DNA of 64,000 nucleotides from Xenoacremonium recifei (GCA_012184525.1 WOFQ01000018.1:372001-436000); one strand, 5' to 3'. Counted from the first letter of the stretch, positions 1 through 12,463 are shown. The notes: generated by a model not told the origin, from the sequence alone. Translations and numbers: made by a program.

Positions 1-268
1 TGCAGCTGTTCTGGACCACTTCTGCTGAGGCACTGCATGCAAGCGAGCAACCGCGCCTCAGCCGCTGACACAAGACGTGACATTGAGACACACCAGCTGG
101 GCTACAATTGGACGTTATCCGGCCTATCAGCCAACGAGACGCTGGTCGACCCAGTTGAGATACAAGCCCCGTTGGGGGCCGCTGCGGTCAAGACGTTTTC
201 CCAGGCGCATTTTCTTTTGTGATCACGAAAGCTTCGTCATCAATCAATTTCTTGTCGATACTTCGAAT
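1..268. other. 5' edge and leader of the first gene
   Basis: No gene is recognisable. Short open frames here have no familiar motif. The last part is probably promoter and 5' UTR of the membrane-protein gene that starts at 269. Confidence 0.4.
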
Positions 269-1471
269 ATGTCGATTACAGTGACGACGACGGGGGCCAC
301 GGTCAATTGCTCTGCATTGCAAACGTTGAACGACTTTGGAGACTATGTCGATGCTCTGCGAGACCAGACGGATTTTAACACCAGCCTTCTGGAGGCCTGT
401 CGGATGCAGATCTGCAACGCCGTATACGGGAATGGAAACGCCGACATTTCAGGCATTGGAGTTTGTCTCCCCTCTTGTTGCAGAATAATGGCTTACGGAT
501 AATAGGTCGTCGTTGGCTACATCTGCGAGCTAGCTCTCGGTATCATCCTATCCATAGTGTTTCTCGTCTTCAAGAGCACGACTTCAGACACCTCACGGGC
601 TCGGGCCGTCTTCACCTCAGGTCTTTCTGTCTTCTACGACTCCGCGGCCTACTTCGCCATCGCAATCCAGCTGGCCACCATTGCCCTACTCGTGCGCAAG
701 GACTTTGGCATCAGTACCGCCGACTTTGGGGCCATTGAAACTCAGATTTCCCAGGCTGTGAGTGTTATCTGCGTGTTGCCGCTCCTCTATCCTGCGGCGC
801 TGCTTGCAGGGGTGGATGGCAGTGAGGTTCGTCAACATGCGAGACTCTTTTTGTTGAATATGGTGATTGCCTTGTCATTCTACCCGTTTCTGTCGCGCTG
901 CATGCATGACTTTGAAACGGGAGGAGGACAACCCATTGGAACGGGCGAAGGAGCTAAGGTATCTCCCGTTGACTGGGAGAAGGTCGAAGATGTTTGCTTT
1001 CAAGACGGCCTGGACGATCTTCGGGACAGTCTGACATACAAAGCCGTCGGTGGCCTCGAACTCGGCACGACAATCATCATTTACCTCTTCAGTTTCTGGC
1101 TCCTCGCCAGCCTCCTAATCCCCCACTACCCGCCCCTCAACAACGACGGATTATACGAAACCAGGAGACCACAACGCATCCTCGCATTCCGCAAGCGCGT
1201 CAATGACTGGTTCGGTGATCATCCAATCGTGACCATCTGGCCGCTGTTCGGGCTTCTCGGTCTGTCCGTGCCCATGATGTGGGTGATCTGGCAATTGCGG
1301 AAGCTGCAGAGGAGCGTGGCGAAGTTGACGGGCGAGGGGTATGCGGATAATACCTGGGGCTTTGGACAGATTGTGTCGGTTGTAATCTTTGCCCCGGTGG
1401 TAGTTGAGATGCTCTACGGTTGGAGGTTTGGTCCTGAGGCGGCGGAAGGGGGCAGGGAGAAGCAGAATTAG
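269..1471 (+). CDS. Multi-pass membrane protein of unknown function
   Basis: I do not recognise the family. Joining 269-460 and 506-1471 across a 45-nt intron gives 385 residues. The intron carries an in-frame TAA at 500, so retention would truncate the protein. The N-terminal ~60 residues are polar, Cys-containing and probably extracytosolic. About six to seven hydrophobic segments follow, in an arrangement that recalls fungal seven-helix receptor-like proteins: one begins right at the splice junction (VVGYICELALG), others include the FAIAIQLATIALLV, VICVLPLLYPAALL and LFLLNMVIALSFYP stretches, then TTIIIYLFSFWLLASLL, a WPLFGLLGLSVPMMWVIW helix and a final VSVVIFAPVVVEML helix. The tail is short and charged. 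The start at 269 opens a compact N-terminus and follows an in-frame polar leader. Function and localisation are not predictable from what is visible. Confidence 0.75.
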
Positions 1472-4027
1472 AATCTCGCTATTTTGTACTAAGCTTCTGC
1501 TAATATGCATGATTGCTGGGGCGTTTATATTGAATAATATCAATATTATGCTGGTCTTTTCTTCCGTATCCAAAAGTGTTTGTGGGTGAACACGGCCTTA
1601 TGATAAGTTCTTGAGTGCCCTACGTGTGGCGTGTTGGGAATGGCACAAAACGTATATCGATGGGAGCCACTGGTAATTTATTCGTCCTACCAATTCTAGG
1701 AGATACCTTTCAGCATCTCAAGTACAGGTCTTCACTCAAGCTCAAACATTTCCGGCACTGGTGGTTCAAGCGGATGATGGTTTCAAGAGTTTCTGTGTAG
1801 GGTAGGAACCAAAGTAGGGATGGGAGGATACAGGCCCGGATCGCAAACGAGAGAAGCATAGTGCCTAGTTTGTAGGGGTTCTGTTTTATTTCTTCGCCAG
1901 ATTAAAAAGCATCATGGGCGCATGTCTTTCATGGAGACACAGAATTAGGTAATGATCCCAAGACATGGTGAAGCACGGTGGGCATTGAGATATATCCCTT
2001 GTCATTCACAGACTCTAATCCCGTATGTCTTTGAGATGCGATGAATCCAATCCCTCATACGGACCATTGAACGACTGATTTCCATGCTTCATGTGTTCCA
2101 GGCATCGTTGTTTACTCTTGGTATTGGCCACTTCAGCCGGACTTGAATTCGTGCCGTTCCTTTCAATCCAATAGATGAAGATCCACAACCTGAATGACCT
2201 GTGCACGCTTTGTGGTTTTCTTTCAACAGAGCGACCACAAGAAAGTTTTATTCTTTGGCGATCGCGGGTTCTGGGGTAGTTACTGGTAAGATGGGGTCTG
2301 CAACATGGGTTAAGAAGATTCGCGGGGATCGATGAGAACATTGTAAAAAGAGGTTCGTATCGAGGAGCCGCTATCCCACTCACACATGCTCTGGACAAGA
2401 GATAAAATACTCTCTCCTTGAAGAAACACGTATCAAAGCAAAGCAGTAATCGCCTTGCATCGCACCCATTCGTTCCTGTCACCCGGTCTTGTCGCTCAAC
2501 TTCCCCTAATTATTGATAGATGAAGAGATGGAGCTGCAGAAAGCGACGCCGTTACATTGATCGACATGGGACAAGGCAAGACTATAAGTGGGGATTTCAG
2601 GACAGTCATACTTGATTCGGACTTAGATTTTCGTTTATTCTACGAAGACAGCTTGGTTTTTGAGAGACTTCCTGAACCAAAGCCCAAATTTACCTGCACC
2701 TTTGCGAGTGAACCTCAATAAAAAGTGAGGTAAAATCACTACACTATAACATTCTTTGATCAAATTGTGGCCTGGTATGGCTTTGATTGTGCTGTATCCT
2801 TTAAAAGAAAGTTTCCGAGTGCTTTGAGGCGCTTTTGGGGATATTGAGTCTGCGTTTCTTTGAGAAAATGATGATGGTATTAGCGGACGGGAGTAGACCG
2901 GGCATTATCGGGGTTCTTGAAAGGTTCTCAATCGTGCCTAAGAAGGAATCCATATAAGATCCTGGAATTAGCTTCTCTGGCACTCTTACAATCCGGGAAA
3001 CTTCCATCGCTCGAGTCTCGTTGAAATGCTTCAGATGCGGTTAGGGAGTGAACTGTGATGCGGCCAATCACGTGATAACCTTTCATCCAGTGTCACCCCA
3101 GCCAACCTGATTGGCTCACGATGCTTCCACTCAAGCAGGGCGAAGAGTGTAGCTCCCGGCCTCCGGAATGCCGACATTGGCCGATTTCGGGGCCTGCCTC
3201 CACAGAGGGGCTCATCGCAAGGCCCCAACACGGAGTGTGGGGTGTTTTGGCTGCTGCACTGTGCTGGGGTTGCCTCGTGCAGTGGCTCGCGGCGGCCTTG
3301 GCTTTGCCTACAGCAGGTCTTTACCGTAGTTTTTATGATACAACACTGTGGATGGGGGCGCGACGATAACGGGACGGGGATCCACGCTTATCGCTGGGGT
3401 GCTCGGTGAGGAGGAGCATGACCGAAACGGTACCTTGAGGGCCGCATGATGTACCTGTGACGCTGCGTCAGACCCCGTATATGTGCTGGTACTGTCTCGT
3501 GTACTTAGGAGGCTCAGGTGGCCTTCCGCGGAAAGCCAAGGCGTCCTGCGGGAGGGGTTGGCTTATCGGCGCAGGTCGGGCGGCTCGCTCGCAGTTGTGG
3601 CCCAGCGCCGCGGCATGATGCGGCAGTGATTCACTGGCCTGGCCGGGGCCGGGATAGCACAGGCAGGTCACAAGTGGGCTGGACCTATACAGTAAAGGTA
3701 CATACCGATACCGTATGGATGTGACTGTGACTGTGACTGGCAGGAGCCTTCCACCTCCAGATCTCGGATGTTAATCCAACCATCCTCTTCCTTTCAACAT
3801 CACCACAGACTGACTTCGCTCTCGTGCCTCGTGTCTCCCTCCTTTCTCGTCGAGGAGCTGCGTTTGTTTCGCCCGCCAACGACGTCACCTCTTTGTTGCC
3901 GTTATCAGACCGACTGTCTCTCTCCTCTCCCCTCTGGTCTTCCCGACGACCGCCGCTGCCCCTCTGTCGCAGCATCAAAGTGCAGCTCCGCCATCGCCTC
4001 ATCCCGAGCCTCACACCATCCGCCGCC
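1472..4027. other. Intergenic region, no recognised gene
   Basis: A 2.6 kb gap. The longest open frame (155 codons, minus strand, 2015-2482) has no recognisable motif, and no splice-supported gene could be built. The final ~300 bp are pyrimidine-rich (CTCTCC, TTCCTC runs) and look like the promoter and leader of the gene at 4028. Confidence 0.5.
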
Positions 4028-4697
4028 ATGTCGTCCTCCATCGCTATCCCGGCGCCCTCCGCGGGCTCGTCCTACCGCCAGGCCCTCAAGGGTGCCAGCA
4101 GCTCGTCCACCAGCCCGTACTCGAGCTCACCTGCATCGTCGCCGCCTGCGTCGGCCCGCAAGGACAAAGCACTGCATACTCGCAGGCAGAGCCTCCTGAG
4201 TACGTTCCTTTTCCTCCTGCATAGATGCTCCCCCCTCTGGCGTGATGAGGCTACTCTTACATGCTCAACCTCCCACTTGTCTCAGTCCGACACGCATGTC
4301 GTCACTCGTCAATCGCTCTATGCTGACCCTCTTCTCTCCTTTAGGTTCCGCCCTCTCGAAGGAAGAGACCACCGTCATTAACATCGGCGACCCGGACGGC
4401 CCGCCTCGGCTGGTGGGTGCTCCGATGCCCCGGCATCCATAGTCCGACATCTGCCCGTATCATATGTACTGACCCGGCCTCAGATCTCCTACCTCTCGTC
4501 GAGCCAAGGCTTCGCCTGGAACCCAGGTAGGTTCCCGTGTCTCAGACTTACATGGGACCAGGGCTAATATGACGCTGCTAGAAATCTTCCTGCCGTCGTA
4601 CATCGACTGCGACTACATTCCCTTGGAGAACCGCCGAGATCCCGTGCATGAGATCCTCCTCAGCGACGAGGAGTCTAAGAACCTGCTGCCTCAATAG
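4028..4697 (+). CDS. Small conserved fungal protein of unknown function
   Basis: Four exons (4028-4199, 4345-4412, 4484-4526, 4582-4697) with donors GTACGT, GTGGGT and GTAGGT keep one frame and give 132 residues. The first ~50 residues are Ser/Pro/Ala-rich and likely disordered. The second half is ordered and reads like a conserved core: TVINIGDPDGPPRL, then SSSQGFAWNPEIFLPSYID and CDYIPLENRRDPVHEI, ending in an acidic tail. All three introns fall in the short gene and the conserved block spans two junctions, which supports the splice model. I recall similar uncharacterised proteins in other filamentous ascomycetes, but no function is known to me. There is no signal peptide or membrane segment. 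Confidence 0.8.
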
Positions 4698-6215
4698 GCG
4701 GGTTCAGACTTTCCTTATCGGCATTTATACTGGCACCGGCTTTTCGACTTTAGACGTACGCTTCTCACGAGACCCTCGACTTGATTTTTCTGTTCAACAC
4801 TCTTATCGCACTTTCTGGAGTCTCGGTTCGCCCTCGATTTTGTTCTTTTCTTGCCTGCCACGGCAGGACTCACGCTGTCCGTTCTCGGCATGGTAGCAGC
4901 GTTGTTTAACGGAGTAATTCTGGGGCTGCGCATCCCTGTCGATTGACTGGACAGCCTCACTTTGGGTCAAATTTCTGGTGGAGTATACAGGAGACGGCGG
5001 GAGCATGGATGAACGGTACCTATGGAGGGACACACCCACAGCCAGGGTACGGATGGTAGGACAATCTTGCCTGGATGGTTTGACGGAGCTCGAGGAGTTT
5101 TCTATTCGGTCGTTTTCCTTTGAGGCCCTCTCAGTTTGCGCAGTGTTTTGTTATTTTCATCTTCATTTTTATCTCGTAGGTAGGTAGGTAGCTTTGAGCT
5201 CTGATGGGGCCGGATGGCGGCGTTTGGACGATCGAGTTTTCCTTGACTCTACTCAATTGACATTATATGTTTCTCACATGGTGCGAGAATTTGGGGCAAG
5301 ATTCAAGGTGATTTGAAGAGGTATGGCCATTTGCTCTTGGCGAAAGGCTTTCTGGATTACACAGGTCTCGTTTCTTTCTAGACTCTTGACCATTGACATC
5401 TAAGAAAAGCCACCTCACGGTTCTCCGTTGCACGTAGCGATGAAATTGAGAGTTGCACGGAGTACAGATATACAAACTATCCAGAAGGTAAATAAGCCTA
5501 CATTCGAGATTCCAATGAGGATACTTGTAGCTTGGGGTTGAGAACTCAAGGTGATACTGACTGAGATTTGGCGCTGGAAGACATGAGGTTTGTATGCAAT
5601 GGTGATATCCGGCAGATTTTGACTTAGGTGGCCACCTTTACTCTGCATTATTCTTAGGACACGGCATCGAGAAGTGACATAATTCTTAAATTCTACGCAG
5701 TCCCAGCTTATAAGAGTCCTCAGCTTACTAGAGCGCAGTGCTTAATTCCTCTAATAAGGAAAGGGTTCAGCTATTATAGACTGCTATACAAACCACATTA
5801 CACTGGCCGGCCTTTTTTTTTTTCTTTCTTAGTAGCACACCACCAGCAATGAATAGACACCTGTAGAATTCTACAGATAGGGACTCGATATCGTAATTAT
5901 TGAAAAGTGTACAAGAGACAAAAAGTAAATTGTCTTGACAATTCATCAGGTCGTGTCTAGGTATCTAAAGTCCAGGCCCGCGGTACCTTGGCTGATAAGA
6001 TAAGCCCCCGCGCCGGTTACTCCGCCGAAAAGCCCACCGCAAGTAAACATTTGGACTCCCATCTCACCTCCAAATCTCCATCATCGCGAACTCTCCCCAA
6101 ACGCGCACGCGGGGCAGCGTTTACCAAGAAAGCCATAAACGCCCACATTGGTCCGCACGTACAACCCTTTCTTCCAGCATAGTCGACGCCGCTGTCGGGC
6201 GCGTCACTGCCAGCC
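4698..6215. other. Intergenic region with an AT-rich patch
   Basis: No gene recognised. It holds a TAGG-repeat (about 5178-5191) and an AT-rich stretch (about 5640-5930) with a T-run at 5813-5823 and a perfect 16-bp palindrome at 5861-5876. The AT-rich patch could be an old decayed repeat, but no transposon protein is detectable. The last ~200 bp are the probable mis14 promoter. Confidence 0.45.
5861..5876. repeat. Perfect 16-bp palindrome
   Basis: CTGTAGAATTCTACAG is identical to its reverse complement. It lies in an AT-rich, gene-free patch about 340 bp upstream of the mis14 start. It could be a protein-binding site or simply chance. Confidence 0.6.
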
Positions 6216-6952
6216 ATGGACAACGAATCTATCGTCTCGCAGGTCCAGCGCAAGATCGAGCTGCAGAGCCCCGAGGACCTGACCTACCTCATTGCCAACG
6301 TGCGCCGCGCTGCTGCTGAGCGACTCAACGAAGCGTTCCCACATGTCGAAGGCACAGAGGGCGAAGATGACCTGCGGAACCAGATTGAAAAGCTTGTCAA
6401 TGAGGTACGCACACGTCTAACCTGCCGCCGACAACGAAGCCACCACTGACACCAACACAGTACATCGACAAGACCTTCTCCCTCGCCTCACCAAACCTCT
6501 CAATCAACGGCATGCCCATAACATCCACATCCTTCCTCTCCTCCACCACCAACAGCACCACCACGCCCCCCGACCCCGTCTACGAGCCCTTCGACACGCG
6601 CAAGCGCCAACGCGTCGCCGACCTCATCACGCAAGAAGAAAAGCTCCTCGAGGAGGTCGCGGCCCTCAAGCGCAGCGTGCCCGGCGCCGCAGCCACCCAA
6701 CACGCCGACACGCTGCGCACCGCGCTGAAGCGCGACGACGAGATGCTCGAGACGCGCACCGCGCAGGTCAAGGCGGCCGGCGCGGAGGTTGAGTTGAATG
6801 TTGATGTGCTGGAGCGGCAGGAGGGCGTGGAGGAGCGGTTTCGGGGGGCTGTGGAGGGGTTGGGGAGGTTGAAGCGCGATATGTCGGCGGTGGTGGCTAA
6901 GATGGAGCGCGCGAGGGTGGCGGGCGAGTATGTGGTGACGCAGGGCCGGTGA
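6216..6952 (+). CDS. mis14: Kinetochore protein Mis14/Nsl1 (Mis12/MIND complex)
   Basis: Two exons, 6216-6404 and 6461-6952 (donor GTACGC, acceptor ACACAG), encode 226 residues. Mis14/Nsl1 is one of four subunits of the Mis12/MIND complex, which links the inner kinetochore (CENP-C, CENP-U types) to Ndc80 and Spc105 at the outer kinetochore. The N-terminal block with VQRKIELQSPEDLTYLI and VRRAAAERLNEAFP is the hallmark of fungal Mis14-like proteins. The middle holds a TFSLASPNLSINGM segment and a PVYEPFD motif. The rest is a long charged helical region (about residues 110-220: ITQEEKLLEEVAALKR and LERQEGVEERF) expected to form coiled coil in the rod-shaped complex. Length fits the family. Confidence 0.9.
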
Positions 6953-7470
6953 TGAGGATAGGATACCCGGGTGTTTACGCCTCTGTTATGGTTCTTTTGT
7001 ATAGGAAAGGCGGGATGGATCTGGGCTGAGGAGTTATGGCGTTTATATACGATGACAGCGGGAAAGGGACTCGGTACTGCGTTGTCTATTCCGTTCAGGA
7101 TACAGATAATCAATTATTTCAACAGACACAAGCACAGGCGCACAGTCCAGAAAGCAAAGCGATTTGTTGCTGTGAGCCATGTCCTCCGTTCTCTACACTG
7201 GCTCTCTCTCTTCCTCTCTCTCACATCTACACAGCCCAGCCTCTTTTGCCTTCCCCAAAACGTCGTCTTTTTGAAATCATCTCCTGCTCCAGTAAGATCC
7301 CTCCCACTCCAACCCTGCAATATGGACAAGTCAAAAAGCACAAAACCCAATCCGATCTAGAACAGGATTCTGAACAGCCGCGCAGTTTGGTGATTGAAAC
7401 TATGAGCTCCGCCACACCTATCACGCCGTATCACATCACATCAAGTACGCATCCTGCCAGTGCGAGCTCT
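6953..7470. other. Convergent intergenic region (mis14 / sec14)
   Basis: Shared 3' region of two convergent genes. No gene is supported; the open frames here are antisense extensions over sec14. Confidence 0.5.
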
Positions 7471-8759
7471 CTATGCGGCAGCAGGGGCAGGCTGGGCGGC
7501 GGCGTCCTTGTCGGTGGCCTCCTCGGCGGCCTTCTCGCCCTCGGCAGGCGTCTCGATCTCGGAGCCCTTGTTCTCGAGGACAGCGCCCTCCTTCTTCTCC
7601 CACTTGGGGGGACGAGCCCACTCCTCTTCTTGCCAGGGGCCAGCATCGGAGTTCTCGCAGCCGCCCGCGCACTCGCAAGTGCCGCCGAATGCCTTGGGGA
7701 GGCTCTCGGGAGGAACCTGCTTGCCAAGCTCGCTGGCGTACCCGGAGCCGAGGATGTGAATCTTCTTGACAGTGACGGGGTCGAGCCAGCCCTTGACGAC
7801 GCTCCAGACGGTCGAGAAGCCCCAGGGCGCGTTGATGAGGTACAGCTTGCCCAGGCGCTCGGGGTAGTAGTTCTGCGAGATGACCGAGGCCTGGCGCACA
7901 TACGAGTAGACCTGGGGGACCTTGGTTAGGGTTACGCCCTTGAGGTCCATGATGGTGCAGCAGGTCTCCTGGAGGGTCCCAGACTTGCGAGACGAGGCGG
8001 GCAGGCGAGGGTCGGCGAGGCGCTCGTACTCGACGGCCAGGTTGGTGAGCATGCGGTCGGCGGTGGTGATCTTGTACATGGCAGTCAGGTCGATGCCACC
8101 GAGCGTCTCGATGTAGATGGGACGGCCATCCTAGTGCAGAGGAGTCAGCATCATGTCGTTGGGCAAGCTTCTCAGCCAGGGCTGCGTCGAACCTTGTCAG
8201 TCTTGTGGTAGAACTGCTTGTAGTACTTGGCCACCTCAGCCTTCTCGGGGTAGTCCCAGGTGGGAACGATCTCGTCTAGGTTGATTTCTTTCCGCCACTT
8301 CTCCGTGTCGACGAACCTAGCAGAGGCGGTCAGTTGTCGTCGTACTATACCGCCATGTTACCCACTGCGGCCGCCGCCAGCGCAGCCGCATCGTCACCGC
8401 CATGAGGGGGAGCAGAGAAGGGGCGGGAAAAATCTCACATCGCTTTCGAGAGGTTGACGTCGAACTTTCGAGCTCGCAGGAATCGTAGCTATCGCGGGCC
8501 AGGTCAGTCCAGATGTTCCAACGGTAGACGTGGGATGCGCCAGGATACTTCCAGGTGCCCCAACGCAAAACAACACAGCTTTTTCTCATACCAGAGTCAG
8601 GGTGTCCAATCGGTCGGTGAAGCCCTCGGCCTCGAGCATCATGCGCAGCTGGTGAACCTGGGCAATCTGCTGCTCGGTCAGGTAGCCGGCGTGGCCATTC
8701 TGCTCCTCGGCAGCCTTGGTAGGGAAGTCATAGTGGTCGTACTTGGGGTTCACATCCAT
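7471..8759 (-). CDS. sec14: Sec14-type phosphatidylinositol/phosphatidylcholine transfer protein
   Basis: Four exons on the minus strand (8759-8592, 8488-8439, 8316-8193, 8130-7471) join into 333 residues. Sec14 exchanges PI and PC between membranes and primes PI-4-phosphate synthesis at the Golgi for secretion. The N-terminal CRAL-TRIO-N part includes LTEQQIAQVHQLRMML and ends DTLTLLRFLRARKFDV, the family signature, which is only complete after intron 1 is removed. The lipid-binding CRAL-TRIO fold follows (GRPIYIETLGGIDLTAMY, then IMDLKGVTLTKVPQVYSYV, YYPERLGKLYLINAPWGFS, VKKIHILGSGYASELGKQV, and LPKAFGGTCECAGGC). A hydrophilic Glu/Ala/Lys-rich tail of about 60 residues is typical of filamentous fungi. 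Intron 3 uses a weak donor (GTTCGA). The ATG at 8759 gives the usual MDVNPKYD start; a non-ATG extension upstream is not used. Confidence 0.95.
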
Positions 8760-10066
8760 GGTGACGGGTGTAGGCGGTGGCAGATGGCGGGGTAGAGGTC
8801 CGTGTTGTTGTTTTTGCCTGTGAGGATGCAATGGGAGGTTCTGGAGCAGCTACAGCAGGACAGCAGCAGCAACCGTGAGCGAGAATGGAGGATGAGGGAG
8901 AGAGAGAAAAAGTTGCCCTGATAGGAAGCGTCGTCGGTCCAGGGTTGATGACGATTTAAGGGGCGTTATTTGATATTCTTCTGGGTTTCCGCCTGCTAGG
9001 GGCGTCTGTAGGTAGAGGCTAGAGATCTGGTGGTGGGGGTGAGCGTGACGGAACCTCTCCCCTAGCCCTGGCCAATGGGCTGTTGCTCCAGGGTCCAGGG
9101 AGAGGTCGGGCGACTGCGCCACATGGGGCTCGCGCAGCGCTGCATGTCTCGCAGCGATCGAGTCCGGCAGAGAGAGGCTCGGTGTTTGTGACCTTGTGGC
9201 CGTGATTCAGGATCAAAACAGACAGTCATGCAGCATATTTGTGCTCACAATTTTCAGCTCTGTTTCTCCTCAGGGCGTTGGTGTTGTTGGGGCAAGGCAG
9301 ATACACGCCTCAGCGCATCATAACACACAACAACTGTCCCCTTTAGGCAGGCGGGCTGCCTCACAATGTGGCTCAACCTCTGGCGGTGACGGAGGCTGCA
9401 AGCCACGATATTGTGGTCACTGGAAGCGCCCAATCTCATAGACTATAAATACTCGACACAGACAAGGGGCCGTCGAGTCCAGCATGCATCGGTTCATAAG
9501 TGCAGATAAAGTGTGGTGGCATCTCAACGGTTGGCCAACGCACCCGCAGCCAGCCGCCTCACGTACCTGGAAACAAAGGCCTGTGCAGATTTGGCGGCAG
9601 CGTGCGCGCCCTGACTCGCTCACCCCCCAATCGCCCGACTCGGCAAGGCGCGCAAATAGTCGCCAGCAGGCCCAGGCAGGTGGAGCCCGTTGCTCTCCGC
9701 GACGGCTAATGCGTCATTGCTCGGCTCGCCACAGGCCAAGAGGGTCAGCAGGTACGTAACGAAACCAGGCAGGTGCTCCCCCGACGCAAGCAGCCTGGCC
9801 CAGCCGGGTTGCATTAAGGCCTGGAAGCTCCGGCCAACCGCCGACGCCGACGCAATAAGGTAAGCTCTCCGCCTCCCCCAACCAAGACCAAGCCCGAGCC
9901 AGACCTGTGCCTGGATCTTCGTCCTCTTATCAATCATCCCATAACAAACACCCGCAGCTCTTCCACCATCGTCCGCATCGGAATCGCATCCGTCCTGACC
10001 TGATCGCTGCGCTGTCCATACATCATCGCCTCATCCCAGCGTCCCGGTAGACGCCCATTGCCCATC
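8760..10066. other. Divergent intergenic region (sec14 / pep4)
   Basis: A 1.3 kb divergent promoter region. No gene is recognised. The last 100 bp before pep4 contain CATC-rich leader sequence. No clear regulatory motif was identified by eye. Confidence 0.5.
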
Positions 10067-11380
10067 ATGAAGAGCACTCTCGTTGCCGCAGCGGCCCTGC
10101 TCGGCTCCGCCCAGGCGGGCGTCCACAAGATGAAGCTCCAGAAGGTGCCTCTCGCTGAGCAGCTTGTACGACTCTCCCCTCAAGCCACGCATCGCGGCGA
10201 CATGAAGCTAACCATGCGACTCTGTTGTATTAGGCCACCTCCTCCATCGAGAACCAGGTTTACAACCTTGGCCAGAAGTACATGGGCTCCTCCCGTCTGG
10301 ACAACCAGGTCGATGCCATGTTCAAGACGCAGCCGATCAAGTCCGACGGCATCCACCCCGTCCCCGTCTCCAACTTCATGAACGCCCAGTGTAAGAGCTT
10401 CATCTAGTTCCGAGCTTTGCGACCACGATTCTGACGAGTGACTAGACTTCTCCGAGATCACCATCGGAACCCCGCCCCAGACCTTCAAGGTCGTCCTGGA
10501 CACCGGCAGCTCCAACCTCTGGGTCCCCTCCCAGTCCTGCGGCAGCATCGCTTGCTACCTCCACTCCAAGTACGACTCATCAGAGTCATCGACCTACAAG
10601 GGCAATGGCAGCGAATTTGAGATTCACTACGGATCCGGCAGCTTGACTGGCTTCGTCTCCAACGACGTTGTCTCCATTGGCGACCTGAAGATCAAGGACC
10701 AGGACTTTGCTGAGGCCACCAGCGAGCCCGGTCTGGCCTTTGCCTTTGGCCGTTTTGACGGTATCCTGGGTCTCGGCTACGACACCATCTCTGTCAACGG
10801 CATTGTCCCTCCTTTCTACCAGATGGTGAACCAGAAGCTCCTGGATGAGCCCGTGTTCGCTTTCTACCTCGGCGACGCTGAGGGTGAGAGTGAGGCTGTT
10901 TTCGGCGGTGTCGACAAGGACCACTACTCGGGCAAGCTCGAGTACATCCCTCTCCGTCGCAAGGCTTACTGGGAGGTTGATCTCGACGCCATTGCCTTCG
11001 GCGATGAGGTTGCTGAGATGGAGAACACTGGTGCCATCCTCGACACCGGTACCTCCCTGAACGTTCTCCCCAGCTCCCTGGCCGAGCTTCTGAACAAGGA
11101 GATGGGTGCCAAGAAGGGCTACAACGGCCAGTACACCGTCGACTGCTCCAAGCGAGACACGCTCCCCGACATTACCTTCACCCTTGCTGGATCCAACTAC
11201 AGTCTGCCTGCCACCGACTACATCCTCGAGGTCTCGGGCAGCTGCATCTCGACCTTCCAGGGCATGGACTTCCCTGCCCCCACCGGTCCCCTTGTCATCC
11301 TCGGTGATGCATTCCTCCGACGCTACTACTCGGTCTATGACCTCGGCCGCAACGCTGTTGGTCTTGCCCGATCCAAGTAA
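10067..11380 (+). CDS. pep4: Vacuolar aspartic protease (proteinase A, Pep4 type)
   Basis: Three exons (10067-10165, 10234-10390, 10446-11380) give 396 residues, the usual size of fungal vacuolar protease A. It is the acidic endoprotease that activates other vacuolar hydrolases. A hydrophobic signal peptide (MKSTLVAAAALLGSAQA) is followed by a basic propeptide to about residue 70. The mature pepsin-fold enzyme begins near NFMNAQYFSEITIGTPPQ. Both catalytic motifs are intact: DTGSSNLWVPS (Asp ~104) and ILDTGTSLNVLPS (Asp ~285). The flap region (IHYGSGSLTGFVS) and paired cysteines (CGSIAC) are present. Possible N-glycosylation sites are NGS and NYS. The C-terminal GDAFLRRYYSVYDLG motif is canonical. 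The start at 10067 opens exactly at the signal peptide. Confidence 0.97.
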
Positions 11381-12463
11381 GCTATGGACTAATTGAGGAG
11401 GCCATGTTGGACGAGCAATGATGTTGAATTTCCTTTTTGCATTGGTTGGACGAGTCTTTCTTGATTGCTGTGGTGGAGTGTTGCTTGGGGGCTTGCGATG
11501 AGAAGAGCCTATCATGTACAGTTCCAGTTAATAGGAAATGAGTTCCAAGATTGCCATATAACCATTGGTCCCTGGGTGTGCTGGTGCTCGTGCTTTGGTC
11601 AATCAGAACCTGTATTGCCCTGGAATATGGTTTAGTCTGCTGTGATACTACATGAGTAGGTCCTACAGTAGGAGCGAACATCTTAGATGCACAAGCAAAC
11701 TAGCTGCAAGTCAATAACTCATCCATGATATTTTTTTTAATCTACATTATTCCTCTTGTCTTCTTTAGACCCGAAGCCACAAGCGCTTCCAAGGGAGCTT
11801 GGACGCACTCGGTGACAGTGGACAAGACAACAAAGAAACCACCAAAAATTTCAAAGTTTAAACATTAAAAGTCATACATAATCATGAAAAGACATTATTG
11901 AGATAGTGGAAGTACTTAAGCCAATGTTATTAGCGAAATCCAGACAGCAGAGCGTTGAAAACGGCGCCTCAGCTACAGGCAAACATAGTGGAGCTTAGAG
12001 GGAATCACGTGCAAGCCTCATTAGACTTTTCCCCAAAGGGGGCGCTAGCGTGGGTCCTGGTCAGCCAGAAAGTACTGGGCGATCGAGAGAGACACATTCT
12101 TCCCCCCAAGCGCAGCCCTTTCCCCCATTCTCTTCTGCAGACACGACTTTAACAGACAATATTGCCGTTTGGGGGAGGTGAATCCGCGTTTGCCGCCCGA
12201 GACGAGCAATTTTGGTGGTGCGAGCGCTGATTTCCCGGCCGAAGTTGGATGAAGCCCGCGGAATCGCGCTGCCTCGACGAAGCCTACTGGCGTTGCACCA
12301 GCAGCGACCCTCTGCCATCCGCTACCGCGTATCGCGACGAGGCGCGGCCGCCAGCGAGGAGATTCACGACGAATAGCACAGCACAGCACAGCACAGCACA
12401 GCGCCCACCACGACGAGGCTAGCGGTGATTTGATCTTCAGCGGCGATTACCAGCGACCCGACC
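11381..12463. other. Intergenic region before the Q-rich gene
   Basis: No gene recognised. The first part is pep4 3' UTR; an AT-rich stretch lies near 11730-11940. The last ~90 bp hold a pentanucleotide AGCAC microsatellite just upstream of the next start codon. Confidence 0.5.
12375..12402. repeat. AGCAC pentanucleotide microsatellite
   Basis: About five and a half uninterrupted AGCAC units lie in the presumed 5' UTR, 62 bp before the ATG of the Q-rich gene. Length changes here could alter the leader but not the protein. Confidence 0.85.

Noticed and set aside
7036..7929. 297-codon plus-strand open frame
   Set aside because: It is antisense to the last exon of sec14 and its sequence is a low-complexity Leu/Ala/Gly shadow of that GC-rich coding strand.
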